From NCBI GenBank assembly GCA_002710685.1, contig PALD01000079.1, positions 1 to 64,000 of the forward strand: a stretch of 64,000 bases of DNA, written 5' to 3'. Of this stretch, positions 52,631 to 61,637 are shown in pieces. The stretch is from Cytophagaceae bacterium. GTDB lineage: Bacteria > Bacteroidota > Bacteroidia > Flavobacteriales > Flavobacteriaceae. The translations under genes and the position numbers were made by a program. The notes below the pieces were generated by a model. It made no database searches, had not been told where the DNA came from, and saw only the letters and a program-made list of their open reading frames with translations. Positions within the stretch are counted from its first letter, which is position 1. Each line of letters opens with the position of its first letter.

Positions 52631-55439
52631 AAAGAGGGTGACGGGAAATGAATATATATTGATAAGCCTTTGTTTTATAGTATGGGGTTTAAGCATGACG
52701 ACTGCTCAGGAAGTGGGTGGGTTGCCCTTGGATTCGAGTGTGGTACATGGAACCTTGGCGAATGGTTTTACCTATTATATCAAGGAAACCCCTGAGCCAA
52801 CGCCCACCATTAATATACGTCTCTATGTAAAGACTGGTTATAGGATGGAAGGTAAAAGTCAGCTTTCCATGGCCCATTTTATAGAGCATCAACCTCCCAA
52901 ATGGCTAAAGGCGCAGTTGCGGGAAAAGGATTCACAGTTATATATGGAAGTCCTTAATGACATCAATGCTGGCCAGGCCAGTACACACTTAGATTATACC
53001 GATTATAATTTTCGGTTTAGTGCGGAGCATACACAAGGATGGGAATTGGGTCTAGACTATTTTTCCCATATCGTCTCAGGAGCTTTTAGGGCTTCCCCTA
53101 AGGTTGTAGAAGCAGAGCAGGGCGCCTTTTATCAGGAATACCTCTATAGGAATGGAAAAGACTTTTATCCTCACGATAGGATGGTTGAGATATTTTCAGA
53201 TTACACTGCAGAAGCTGTTTCCCCAGAGAATTACTATGAACATGTGAAGCAGTTTAATGTGCCCGAGTTGGATGCCTTTTTTAAACAGTGGTATACGGTA
53301 GATCGCAGTGCGCTGGTGGTCACAGGAACTATAGATGATGTTAATGCTGTGGTAGCACGGTTAGCGCATGCCTTTGGGTCAATCCCCCCAAGTCAAACTT
53401 ACGTTGAAGCCTCAAGTTGTGCCAAGGACTACCAAGAACGGCAATCTCAATTTTTGATTTTACCCCAAAAGGATACAGGCGTATTGGGTGGGGGAGCGGA
53501 AATCTATCTCTTTATCCGCAAACCCAATATAGCCAAACAAGGTATTGCGCAATTGCATACCCGCTGGACGCATGCCCTGCTTGACCTGGGTATGCAAAAC
53601 CGTATCCATAATCGGTTTGCCACACTTTCATCACCTTATGAAATCGTGCTAGCCCAAGACAAAACTTTACCCGCATTACAACTTAAGGTGAGTGGAATAC
53701 ATGGCAAAGGACAGGAGGCCGCAGGGGTGGCTTGGGGCATGGTCAAAGGCATACGGGAGCATGGGTTTACTATTGATGAGTTCAATACCTTAAAACAGCA
53801 ATTGGTTACCGCTCATACTGCCGTAGAACCTACCTCCCAAGGGTATTGGTTGACACAGTTGAAGGATACATTTGTGCATGATATCCCCCTGCCTACGGGC
53901 CAGTATACAGCCTATGCGAACTGGTTAGAACACGTATCCCTAGGCCAAATCAATAGGGCGCTAAAAGCCTATATACCATCCTTACCACAGGATATAGCCA
54001 TCATTTGTGATGGAGAAGACCCACTCGGCACTATCACAGATGAGGAATTTAGGAAGGGGCTTGATACTGCCAAGGCAACGGTGCCCACCATGATGGATAT
54101 AGATACCTCCCTCCCCTTGATTACGGAATCCAGGAAGGAAGCGCTACACCCCATACCCTATATAGAAAAGGGGAAAGATACCCTGGGTGCTGAAGTCATT
54201 AATTTAGCCAATGGCATTCGGGTAATCCTTAACGATACGAAAACAAGCAGGATACGCATTCATGGCTTTAGACCTTATGGGGTTAAGACTCTTGAAAGCA
54301 ATGCCTATACCCATGCACAGCTATTGCCATCACTGATTAAGCATTTAGGTTTGGGAGAACTTGATGGGCAATTTTTAGCACAAAAACTCGCAGGTTTGAA
54401 TATTCCCTATGGCACCTCTGCCTATGTGGATGATTTGGAATCTGGAATCAAACTGAGTGGTTCAGCAGATCAATTGGAGATTTTGTTGCAAATGGTCTAT
54501 CTTCATTTTCAGCCATTATCCATAACCGCTGATGCATTTACATTATGGAAGCAGGAGGCCAGGAAAGATATTCTCAATCCAGGCATTCAGGAAAGCAGCC
54601 ATAATTTGCAAGTACAGATGAATCGTTATTTAGGAGCACTTGATGCTGGAATCACGTTTAAGGAACGCTTTAATGCCCTTGAAGCTGTAACCTCCGAGAG
54701 CATGGAGGAGGTTCACCGAAGCCTATATGGAGCAGGGCAGGGGTATACTTTTATTATTAGTGGGGATTTAGCGGGAAAGGATGTTAAGGGTATTATTGCA
54801 CAGTACCTTGGTCATATTCCTGTAAAACAAGATTTTCGAAAAGCAAATTCAGAGCCTTTAAAAACACTCCCCAAGGGACCTAAATATACCGAGTTTGAGA
54901 ATCCTTATATGGTGGAGCAAGAAGCCCAGCTCAAAGTGAGTTATATCTTCCCCCTAGAAAGGGGTAACTGGAAGGGGATGCTGGATACCAAAATTTTAGC
55001 ATTACTGCTCAAGCAACCTTTATCGAAGTTGCGTAATGAAAAGATGAGGGGTATCTATTTAAGTGCTGTTCGCGGCAACTATAAACCCAATAGCATGCAG
55101 GGGGAAATTGGTTTTTATATCCCAACCCTACCCGATATGACTCCTACCCTAATTCATGATATTCAAGAAATGGTCACTGAATTGCAAACCCAGCCCATAG
55201 CGCCAAATCGTCTTGACCGATTACTGAACGTACATTTGAAGCCCTATATCCGGCCCCAGCGTGGCGATAAAGCACTATATATCTATTACCGATATGGAAT
55301 GATTTATCCTGAACCTGAGGAGGTAAAGAGGTATATTGCAGCCCTTACCCCTGAGCGGATTATGGAGCTTGCTAACAATTATCTGATACCAATGCACCGC
55401 TACACCTTTGTGAGTAGGGGAAAGAACAACCTTAATTAA
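52617..55439 (+). CDS. M16 family zinc metallopeptidase (pitrilysin-like)
   Basis: This 940-residue protein has an N-terminal signal segment (about 10-31). The first M16 domain has the inverted zinc motif HFIEH near residue 88 and a downstream glutamate in VVEAEQGAFYQEY, so the site looks complete, although the residues after it (QPPKWLKAQL) differ from the usual. Inactive-type and partner domains follow (ITADAFTLWKQEARKDIL and later). These clam-shell peptidases degrade peptides in the periplasm. The gene overlaps susD, so SusCD probably imports peptides that this enzyme cuts; this is inference from context. Confidence 0.9.
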   Translation: MKATKKRVTGNEYILISLCFIVWGLSMTTAQEVGGLPLDSSVVHGTLANGFTYYIKETPEPTPTINIRLYVKTGYRMEGKSQLSMAHFIEHQPPKWLKAQLREKDSQLYMEVLNDINAGQASTHLDYTDYNFRFSAEHTQGWELGLDYFSHIVSGAFRASPKVVEAEQGAFYQEYLYRNGKDFYPHDRMVEIFSDYTAEAVSPENYYEHVKQFNVPELDAFFKQWYTVDRSALVVTGTIDDVNAVVARLAHAFGSIPPSQTYVEASSCAKDYQERQSQFLILPQKDTGVLGGGAEIYLFIRKPNIAKQGIAQLHTRWTHALLDLGMQNRIHNRFATLSSPYEIVLAQDKTLPALQLKVSGIHGKGQEAAGVAWGMVKGIREHGFTIDEFNTLKQQLVTAHTAVEPTSQGYWLTQLKDTFVHDIPLPTGQYTAYANWLEHVSLGQINRALKAYIPSLPQDIAIICDGEDPLGTITDEEFRKGLDTAKATVPTMMDIDTSLPLITESRKEALHPIPYIEKGKDTLGAEVINLANGIRVILNDTKTSRIRIHGFRPYGVKTLESNAYTHAQLLPSLIKHLGLGELDGQFLAQKLAGLNIPYGTSAYVDDLESGIKLSGSADQLEILLQMVYLHFQPLSITADAFTLWKQEARKDILNPGIQESSHNLQVQMNRYLGALDAGITFKERFNALEAVTSESMEEVHRSLYGAGQGYTFIISGDLAGKDVKGIIAQYLGHIPVKQDFRKANSEPLKTLPKGPKYTEFENPYMVEQEAQLKVSYIFPLERGNWKGMLDTKILALLLKQPLSKLRNEKMRGIYLSAVRGNYKPNSMQGEIGFYIPTLPDMTPTLIHDIQEMVTELQTQPIAPNRLDRLLNVHLKPYIRPQRGDKALYIYYRYGMIYPEPEEVKRYIAALTPERIMELANNYLIPMHRYTFVSRGKNNLN

Positions 55440-55469
55440 AAATAAAAAGCCCCACGATTTCTGTGGGGC
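55437..55469 (-). terminator. Terminator of the DUF6520 gene
   Basis: GCCCCAC (55449-55455) pairs with GTGGGGC (55463-55469). A T-run follows on the minus strand (complement of AATAAAAA), so it ends the minus-strand DUF6520 transcript; it also lies directly after the M16 stop. Confidence 0.8.
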
Positions 55470-55488
55470 AAACTTATTGACCGTCTAT

Positions 55489-55767
55489 TTACGGTAAATT
55501 AGGTTCAATGTAAGGATTTGCAACCCCGCTGCTTTTATGAACGTTGAGGTTGGAATCGGTGTACACGTCAAAGACTCTCTCTTGCGGATCATCTTCAAAA
55601 ATGACCTTACAATCATACCCCGAACCCATACAAGGGTCGCTCGATAATTGCGTGGGGGTCCCGTCTAAATCTATCCAGCCATTGGCCTGTAGATTGTTAT
55701 TGGCGAAAGCCAACCCTACCGCCATGATGACAGCAAGAAAAGGCAATACAAATTTGGACTTCTTCAT
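55489..55767 (-). CDS. DUF6520 family small exported peptide
   Basis: This 92-residue protein has a signal peptide (MKKSKFVLPFLAVIMAVGLAF, about 1-28) and a short mature part with DPCMGSGYDCKVIF, two cysteines six residues apart. This matches the DUF6520 pattern of Bacteroidota: short exported peptides often encoded beside MauE-like membrane proteins. The mature peptide could be oxidised, processed and exported as a signal or toxin, or be a structural peptide. Function is unknown. The in-frame palindrome TTGGCGAAAGCCAA (55700-55713) lies in the signal sequence. Confidence 0.8.
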   Translation of the reverse strand: MKKSKFVLPFLAVIMAVGLAFANNNLQANGWIDLDGTPTQLSSDPCMGSGYDCKVIFEDDPQERVFDVYTDSNLNVHKSSGVANPYIEPNLP

Positions 55768-55845
55768 ACTATTACATTTAAAGATTATTGCCTACTCTTT
55801 TGTACAGGTTTTCGGCATCACTCCTGAAACATCGCGCCATGTTAT

Positions 55846-56277
55846 TCATTTATATTTTTGCTTTTGTTCAAGACATAGCCCCAATATGGCAATACCCGTG
55901 AACAGCATATTGAAAATCAGATGCTGTTTCCAATTGAGCATGCTAATGATTCCCCCACAAGAACATGGTAGTTCCATTCCAGAACCTAGGAGGACAGCCA
56001 GGTATATCGTGAAAATCAACAAGGTCACTATCGCCATTATTAGTGCAATTTTTTTTGTGTACTTTACCATAAGCAGCACTGCAATTGAACACTCGTATAT
56101 GGGCAATGCCCATTGTACACCCCGGCTTAAAACATCCCTTTTAAATAGCGGACTATTGATGAGGTCAGCATAAAAACTTTGCATATCCATGAACTTGTTT
56201 ATTGCTGAATACAGAAATAATAGGATCAGGGAATATCCAATCACGCTTCTTACTATATCGTCGTACTTCAAATGCAT
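55846..56277 (-). CDS. MauE/DoxX-like redox-associated membrane protein
   Basis: This 143-residue protein has four membrane helices (about 10-30, 48-68, 74-95, 115-135). It carries LPCSCGG between helices 3 and 4, the cysteine pair of MauE/DoxX-type proteins, which help insert or reshuffle disulfides in the periplasm. It lies 80 bases upstream of the DUF6520 gene on the same strand. A redox role on the two-cysteine DUF6520 peptide is the natural hypothesis. Confidence 0.85.
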   Translation of the reverse strand: MHLKYDDIVRSVIGYSLILLFLYSAINKFMDMQSFYADLINSPLFKRDVLSRGVQWALPIYECSIAVLLMVKYTKKIALIMAIVTLLIFTIYLAVLLGSGMELPCSCGGIISMLNWKQHLIFNMLFTGIAILGLCLEQKQKYK

Positions 56278-56433
56278 TGCTTTAAGAATGATATAAAGTT
56301 GATAAATCCCTTTTGGTTTATAGGGAGCAGCATTTTAAGATGACGGATTTATAAAACCTTGTCTTACTAGGAGCATTTGTGTGTGCTATACGACAAGGAG
56401 AAAGAATTGCAAATCAGGGATTGTCTATGCTTT

Positions 56434-57363
56434 TTAAAAAAAATCCTTATTATTTTTAAAATACGAAGGCTTTTTACCATAGTGTTTCTTAAATGCCTGA
56501 GAAAAATGGCTATAATTTTTAAATCCAAATTCTGTTGCTATCACTTTTAATGAAGTAGGCGTATTTTTAATCATAACCATGGCCATCTCCAATCTTTTTT
56601 CTAGGTGCAACTTAAATATGGTATTCTTAAAGGTTTCCTTAAAACCCTTTTTCAATTTGAATTCATTTAAATTAAATTGTCTGGCAATAACCGGAATAGG
56701 TGGTAAGGTTTGATTAAGATTATCAAGAATGAACTGGTGTACCCTGCGAAGTCTCAGTATATCTATCTGCAATTGGATTGTTTTGTATCTTGAATTAGGA
56801 TTGCTAGTACTTTCCAAGTTCATGCCTTTCTCAATTTTACGTTCTGTAGCCGGCAATCCCCTAAAGAAAAATAGTTTTCCATTTTCACTACCCACCAAGT
56901 GTAAATAGCCCCAGCACTCCAGGAGAACATTGGGTTTGACCTTAAAATCAATTCTAATTTTAATAGGTGAATCTACAATAGCATTTCTAAAATTTAAGGT
57001 TAGTTGATTTTTAAGGTTAGCCGCGGAATCGGAGGTGGTGTATTTGGTTATCGATTTTCCAATTAAGCGAGTGGATGGCTTTTTGAAGAGTTTTGTAAAT
57101 TTTTTATTTATCCCCTTGATTTTATAATTTGAATCCATAACGAAGACGTAGGGATCTACCATGTTTTTATCTCCGTATGCTCCTGGGTGAATAAATAGAT
57201 CGCTTAATTCTTCGGCTAACATATTCAGCATCATGGAGAGGTCTTGAAAAATGTCGTGATGCCTGGATTCAATAGCGATACGATGTGCAAAATTACCCTT
57301 AGCCAATTCAAGAATCATCTCCTTTAATTGATCAAAGCGCATATTTTGATCTTTATACATCAT
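56434..57363 (-). CDS. PAS-domain AraC-family transcriptional regulator
   Basis: This protein of about 309 residues has an N-terminal PAS-like sensor (about 60-170, FVMDSNYKIKGINKKFTKLF) and a C-terminal AraC DNA-binding domain with two HTHs. The second reads PTSLKVIATEFGFKNYSHFSQAFKKHYGKKPSYF, an almost canonical AraC end. Its ATG overlaps the stop of the STAS-like gene upstream (TGATG), so the pair is translated together. It probably controls one or both neighbouring regions: MauE/DUF6520 on its 3' side and the AONS-GNAT/RteC pair divergent to it. Confidence 0.88.
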   Translation of the reverse strand: MMYKDQNMRFDQLKEMILELAKGNFAHRIAIESRHHDIFQDLSMMLNMLAEELSDLFIHPGAYGDKNMVDPYVFVMDSNYKIKGINKKFTKLFKKPSTRLIGKSITKYTTSDSAANLKNQLTLNFRNAIVDSPIKIRIDFKVKPNVLLECWGYLHLVGSENGKLFFFRGLPATERKIEKGMNLESTSNPNSRYKTIQLQIDILRLRRVHQFILDNLNQTLPPIPVIARQFNLNEFKLKKGFKETFKNTIFKLHLEKRLEMAMVMIKNTPTSLKVIATEFGFKNYSHFSQAFKKHYGKKPSYFKNNKDFF

Positions 57364-57734
57364 CACTTATACTCTTCTAAATAGTCAAGAGCATCATCCA
57401 TATTCGTAAAAACCTGGGTAGGGACAAGAGGTTGGTCTACCTTGATAAAGAAATCAGTTAAATGATTACTTCCATAAGGGCTTGTATAATAAGCTACAGC
57501 TTTGGTTAAAATGGATCCTTGTACAGCCAAATACCGTCGAGCCTCGAGTGTAGGGAAATTCAATTGCCTGATATCACATAAGATAGGATAAGCCTTTTCC
57601 CTTTGGAGAATGAGTCTATCGTTTACTACTTTTTTAGCTACGCTCAAGTTGAATACCTTTATAGAAAGATATTTAAAAAACAAGATGTCATCAATTATTT
57701 GAATTTCTGCAAATTCACTTGCAATCGCGTCCAT
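57363..57734 (-). CDS. STAS/SpoIIAA-like protein (DUF7793 type)
   Basis: This 123-residue protein has alternating beta-alpha pattern: IIDDILFFKYLSIKVFN, AYPILCDIRQLNFPTLEARR, the NHLTDFFIKVDQPLVPTQVF segment, and DALDYLEEYK at the end. This is the layout of SpoIIAA/SEC14-like domains that bind partners or lipids. Such genes are often found in flavobacteria directly before PAS-AraC regulators. It may hold or release the regulator encoded next; the signal is unknown. Confidence 0.75.
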   Translation of the reverse strand: MDAIASEFAEIQIIDDILFFKYLSIKVFNLSVAKKVVNDRLILQREKAYPILCDIRQLNFPTLEARRYLAVQGSILTKAVAYYTSPYGSNHLTDFFIKVDQPLVPTQVFTNMDDALDYLEEYK

Positions 57735-57811
57735 GGTTACTGGTAATTTATATTTAAATTAAAAAAATAATTATTAATGAACATATTACTCGATTGATTA
57801 CAAGGATATTT

Positions 57812-57819
57812 CAAAGATA
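57812..57819 (-). promoter_or_regulatory. -7 promoter box TATCTTTG for the regulator pair
   Basis: The minus strand reads TATCTTTG, an exact TAnnTTTG match, 78 bases upstream of the STAS-like gene. The divergent region (57735-57972) has TTATC/GATAA inverted words that could bind the regulator. On the plus strand a weaker TAAGTTTA (about 57861) may serve the AONS gene. Confidence 0.45.
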
Positions 57820-57972
57820 TTGATACCATTTATCTGACTTATGTTATCAATAAAGGATGATAAGTTTAGCATGCAGGATTATCTCCTTGAAGACATATCT
57901 CCCCACTATAAAATGACTTGATTATTTTTTAGCTTGAAGTACAGCATATACTTCTAACTAAAAATTTCAAAC

Positions 57973-60399
57973 ATGGCGCAGATTAAGCACAACCATTTTT
58001 TAGATACCGTAGATCAGGTATTTACACAAGCAAAGCAAATGAATATCCTACATCTTAATGCAGAAGGAAAGCTTTTTGATGGAAGACATATTGAAGTAGC
58101 CGGCAAAAAGCTTTACCATTTTGGAACAACGGGATATTTAGGATTAGAACAAGATCATAGACTCAAGGAGGCTGCAAAGGATGCGATTGATCGATATGGC
58201 ACACAGTACCCATTATCCAAGTCTTATATTTCCCATCCCCTCTATAAAGATTTAGAAGCCCTTATGGCCCAAATTTATGAACGTCCCGTCATTATAACCA
58301 AGAATGCCACCTTAGCCCATATGGCTGCACTTCCTGTCCTAGTAGGTGACGGAGATACCATTATACTGGACCATCAGGTTCACTGGAGCGTTCAGGATGC
58401 TGCGCAGCGGCTCAAATTAAGAGGTGTTAAGATTATACCCATCCGACATAATAGCATGGATTATCTAGAAGATAGAATCAAGGAATACGGTTCAAAATCA
58501 GAAAGAATATGGTATCTCGCGGATGGTGTATATTCCATGTATGGGGATTTTGCTCCTATTGAAAAACTCAAGGAGCTAACTAAAAAATACAAACAGCTAT
58601 ATCTATATTTTGATGATGTACATGGGATGAGTTGGGCTGGTCAATGGGGAAGGGGATACGTATTTGATCAACTGGGTGACGTGCTCCCTAAAAGCGTGGT
58701 TATAGGAACCTTAAGTAAAACTTTTGGGGCTAATGGGTCACTGATAATATGTGGGAATGCAGATTTACACCGAAAGATCAAGAATTTTGGAGGTCCATTA
58801 ACATTTTCTGCGCAACTCGATCCAGCCTCAGTGGGTGCCGCAATCGCTTCAGCGAAAATACATCTCAGTCCAGAAATTAAAACCATGCAAGCCGAGCTGA
58901 AAGAGAAAATCGGCTATTTCAACGCCCTGCTAGGCAAGTATAATATACCCTTGGTTGAAATAAATGATTCTCCAGTATTTTTTATCGCGACCGGGATTCC
59001 CGAAACCGGTTATAGGTTAACCCAAGAGCTTTTGAACCTTGGTTTTTATGTAAATATGGGATTATTTCCAGCTGTACCCTCTAAGAACACCGGGTTAAGA
59101 ATTACATTGTCGCGCCATAATCAGAAGAGAGAAATTAAATCCTTGGCTAAAGCATTATACGAATTGCATCCTACAATCATGCAGGAAACCCATAACGACT
59201 ATATGCAACTCTCAAGAGCATTTAAGCTAAATTTTTTACCTGTAAAGGAAAAATCAAAAACCCAGGAGCTATTAAACATAAAAATTTTGGATAGTATTCA
59301 AGGGCTTCCTAAAAAGAGATGGGATGAAAAATTTAAAGGTCAAGGTATATTGGATTGGAATGGATGGAATTTTGTAGAGCGGGTTTTCCAGCAAAACACT
59401 CAAGAAGAAAACAATTGGATCTTTAAATACATACAAGTTCAAGATACTAAAGGATATGTCGTGTTGCTCGCGGCATTTACCATAAGTCTCTGGAAGGAGG
59501 ATATCTTATCACCTGCAGAGGTTTCAAGGGCAATTGAAGAAAAAAGGATTGCAGATCCGTATTATCTTACGTCAAAAGTATTGAGCCTAGGTTCTTTATT
59601 CTCTGACGGGCAGCCCATGTATGTTGACCGGGAACATCCCGACGCCAATATGGCAATGACGGAGCTTTTACAAGCCCTAGAGACGTTAAGGATGCAATAT
59701 GATGTTTCGAGAATAGTTTTCAGGGATTTTTCACCCTCCCCATATTTCAATGCATTTTTCAATCGGAATGGGTACATCCCTGTCCAAATGCCAGAGACTG
59801 CCATAATAGATGACTTAACCTGGAAGGAAGAAAATCAATTTATAGAAAGGCTTTCAAACCGATCCAGAAAACATTTCCTTAAGGACATCCAACCCTTTCA
59901 ACATAAGATTATCGTGCATATAGCGGCTCACGTAGAAAGTCAATTACTCCAAGAATTTTATACACTGTATCTACATGTAAAGCGTAGAAATTTAGGTTTG
60001 AATGTTTTTGATTATCCTTATGCCTTATTTCAAAAAATTAATAGTTCACCACATTGGGAATTCATTTATTTGAAAGCAGCGGATCGACCCGATGAAAATG
60101 TTGTTCTTGGCGTCCTTTTTTGCTATAAGAACCATCAGCTCACCTATGTACCTAGTCTCATCGGTATGGATTATACGTATAATCAAGAATATCAAGTATA
60201 TAGGCAGCTCTTATATGAAAGCATTAAAAGAGCAAATCAATTAAATTTCAAAACATTGGATTTTGGTATAAGCGCCAATTTTGAGAAGCGAAAACTTGGT
60301 GCCAAGCTACTCCCCAAGGTCGCGTATATGCATAGTGAAAACAACTTTATGATGGATTATCTTGAATCCCAGAGAGGAGGAGGGACATGGAGCCGATAG
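57973..60399 (+). CDS. AONS-like PLP enzyme fused to a GNAT/FemAB-type acyltransferase
   Basis: This 808-residue protein has two enzymes. Residues about 45-395 are an alpha-oxoamine synthase (fold type I) with DHQVHWSV carrying the ring-stacking histidine, DDVHG at 214-218, and GTLSKTFGANGS with the Schiff-base Lys249. This family joins an acyl-CoA or acyl-ACP to an amino acid with loss of CO2 (KBL, BioF, SPT, CqsA). Residues about 440-800 form an N-acyltransferase-like domain (FRDFSPSPYFNAFFNRNGY, then FKTLDFGISANFEKRKLG). The fusion would make and then N-acylate an amino ketone: a sphingoid-like or sulfonolipid head group, or an autoinducer-type molecule. The final 13 bases overlap the RteC gene. 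Confidence 0.85.
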   Translation: MAQIKHNHFLDTVDQVFTQAKQMNILHLNAEGKLFDGRHIEVAGKKLYHFGTTGYLGLEQDHRLKEAAKDAIDRYGTQYPLSKSYISHPLYKDLEALMAQIYERPVIITKNATLAHMAALPVLVGDGDTIILDHQVHWSVQDAAQRLKLRGVKIIPIRHNSMDYLEDRIKEYGSKSERIWYLADGVYSMYGDFAPIEKLKELTKKYKQLYLYFDDVHGMSWAGQWGRGYVFDQLGDVLPKSVVIGTLSKTFGANGSLIICGNADLHRKIKNFGGPLTFSAQLDPASVGAAIASAKIHLSPEIKTMQAELKEKIGYFNALLGKYNIPLVEINDSPVFFIATGIPETGYRLTQELLNLGFYVNMGLFPAVPSKNTGLRITLSRHNQKREIKSLAKALYELHPTIMQETHNDYMQLSRAFKLNFLPVKEKSKTQELLNIKILDSIQGLPKKRWDEKFKGQGILDWNGWNFVERVFQQNTQEENNWIFKYIQVQDTKGYVVLLAAFTISLWKEDILSPAEVSRAIEEKRIADPYYLTSKVLSLGSLFSDGQPMYVDREHPDANMAMTELLQALETLRMQYDVSRIVFRDFSPSPYFNAFFNRNGYIPVQMPETAIIDDLTWKEENQFIERLSNRSRKHFLKDIQPFQHKIIVHIAAHVESQLLQEFYTLYLHVKRRNLGLNVFDYPYALFQKINSSPHWEFIYLKAADRPDENVVLGVLFCYKNHQLTYVPSLIGMDYTYNQEYQVYRQLLYESIKRANQLNFKTLDFGISANFEKRKLGAKLLPKVAYMHSENNFMMDYLESQRGGGTWSR
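60374..60384 (+). promoter_or_regulatory. Unusual strong Shine-Dalgarno for rteC
   Basis: GAGGAGGAGGG stands immediately before the rteC ATG (60387), inside the 3' end of the fusion gene. Strong Shine-Dalgarno sequences are rare in Bacteroidota, so it may secure re-initiation of the overlapping gene. Confidence 0.45.
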
Positions 60400-61226
60400 C
60401 CGACATACTCAGTGCGTTTACCCTTCAACGGGAAGGCTTACAAACAGAAAATTTTCCAGCTGTAAAACTAGCTTTGGAAGGTATAGGACTCTGCAATGCC
60501 ACCTTAAAAAAACTAAAGTCGTGGGTAGATGAACATGATTTTGAAACCATACCAGAAGAAATCCATTTTTTTAAAGAAGTCAAGTCCGTACCGATGAGTT
60601 ATCTCATCTATTATACCGAGATGAGAACCTGTGAATTGCATCAACCGAAGGCAGGAAAACAATATAAGGTTGCTTTTTTAGAAAAGGAACTCAAAAAAAT
60701 CAATAAGTTTTTTTATCGGAATGCTGATTTTGTGCACTACATGGAAATGGGCAATACCTATTTGGATCATCTGTATTTTTCCCGAACCCAGAACCCGGAA
60801 TATCCCGTCCATCCCTTTACAAATTATTATCAATTTCCAGAATTCAGCACCTCACATGATATGCTTTGGGCCCGGGTCATTGCCTTAAATAAATTGATAC
60901 ATTATATACGAGGTGAATTAGAGCATTTGAAACCGCGACGAGCATTGGAAACCCTTCATAAAAAACATAAGGTTTTAATATGGACTGGGTCGAAGACAGC
61001 CCTTACAGAACTGATTTACGCACTCTATTCTGATGAGGTACTGAATCATGGGGCAGTGGATTTAAAAACCATCACCAATGGGTTTGAGGAGTTTTTCAAT
61101 ATCAACTTAAACCAAATGTATAAGACCTATGCTGAGATTAAAGAACGCCGGGGCAGTAGGACCAAGTTTCTCAATGAACTAATTATTAACCTAGAGCATA
61201 AGATGAACAGGGAAGACCACCGTTAA
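60387..61226 (+). CDS. RteC-family protein
   Basis: This 279-residue protein matches RteC, the regulator that raises expression of excision genes of the Bacteroides element CTnDOT. It has the long helical N-terminal half with YLIYYTEMRTCELHQPKAGK and the C-terminal domain with LIWTGSKTALTELIYALYSD and GSRTKFLNELIINLEHKM. RteC proteins bind inverted-repeat operators. Here it is not next to a conjugative element but overlaps a biosynthetic fusion gene, so it may have been taken over for local control. A terminator follows about 100 bases later. Confidence 0.88.
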   Translation: MEPIADILSAFTLQREGLQTENFPAVKLALEGIGLCNATLKKLKSWVDEHDFETIPEEIHFFKEVKSVPMSYLIYYTEMRTCELHQPKAGKQYKVAFLEKELKKINKFFYRNADFVHYMEMGNTYLDHLYFSRTQNPEYPVHPFTNYYQFPEFSTSHDMLWARVIALNKLIHYIRGELEHLKPRRALETLHKKHKVLIWTGSKTALTELIYALYSDEVLNHGAVDLKTITNGFEEFFNINLNQMYKTYAEIKERRGSRTKFLNELIINLEHKMNREDHR

Positions 61227-61637
61227 TAGGCTTAAATTGTTAAATTTTATCGGAATTACGAGGTGTATAGGGAAAGTATTAAATTATTGTACCTCAGTTT
61301 TGTATTGCGGAAATGAATGGGAAAACCACCATGTGCCCGACGGGGTGTTCGGTGGTTTTTTATATTAAAGAAGAAATGAAAATAGAAATTAGAAAGTCGA
61401 AAAGAGTAGAGATGAAAGACATGAGACATTAGACAGGGAATTATTACTTAATAAACCGTATTGACGTTCTATTGCCTAATTTCAATTTCACCACTCTCTT
61501 CTCAACTCCGCTTGACGTCGTGTTGCTTTGCACGCTGCATTAATTTGAATATTGTTAAGCAGCATTCATAACCACCTTCTATCAGAAAATTTCCTGATAT
61601 AACTAATCACTTAATAAGGATTTACAAATTCCATTAC
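61227..61637. other. Intergenic region with terminator
   Basis: About 410 bases between the RteC gene and the convergent polymerase gene. The only clear feature is the hairpin at 61322-61360. No gene is supported. Confidence 0.5.
61322..61360 (+). terminator. Rho-independent terminator downstream of rteC
   Basis: AAAACCACC (61322-61330) pairs with GGTGGTTTT (61351-61359), followed by TTTTAT, with a GC-rich inner loop. Confidence 0.8.

Noticed and set aside
57973-60399. Plain 8-amino-7-oxononanoate synthase (BioF) for biotin
   Set aside because: The protein is twice the usual length with a C-terminal acyltransferase-like domain, and no other biotin gene is near.
60387-61226. Marker of a complete CTnDOT-like conjugative transposon
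   Set aside because: No rteA/rteB, tra or mobilisation genes are present in the window; only the RteC-type gene is seen.
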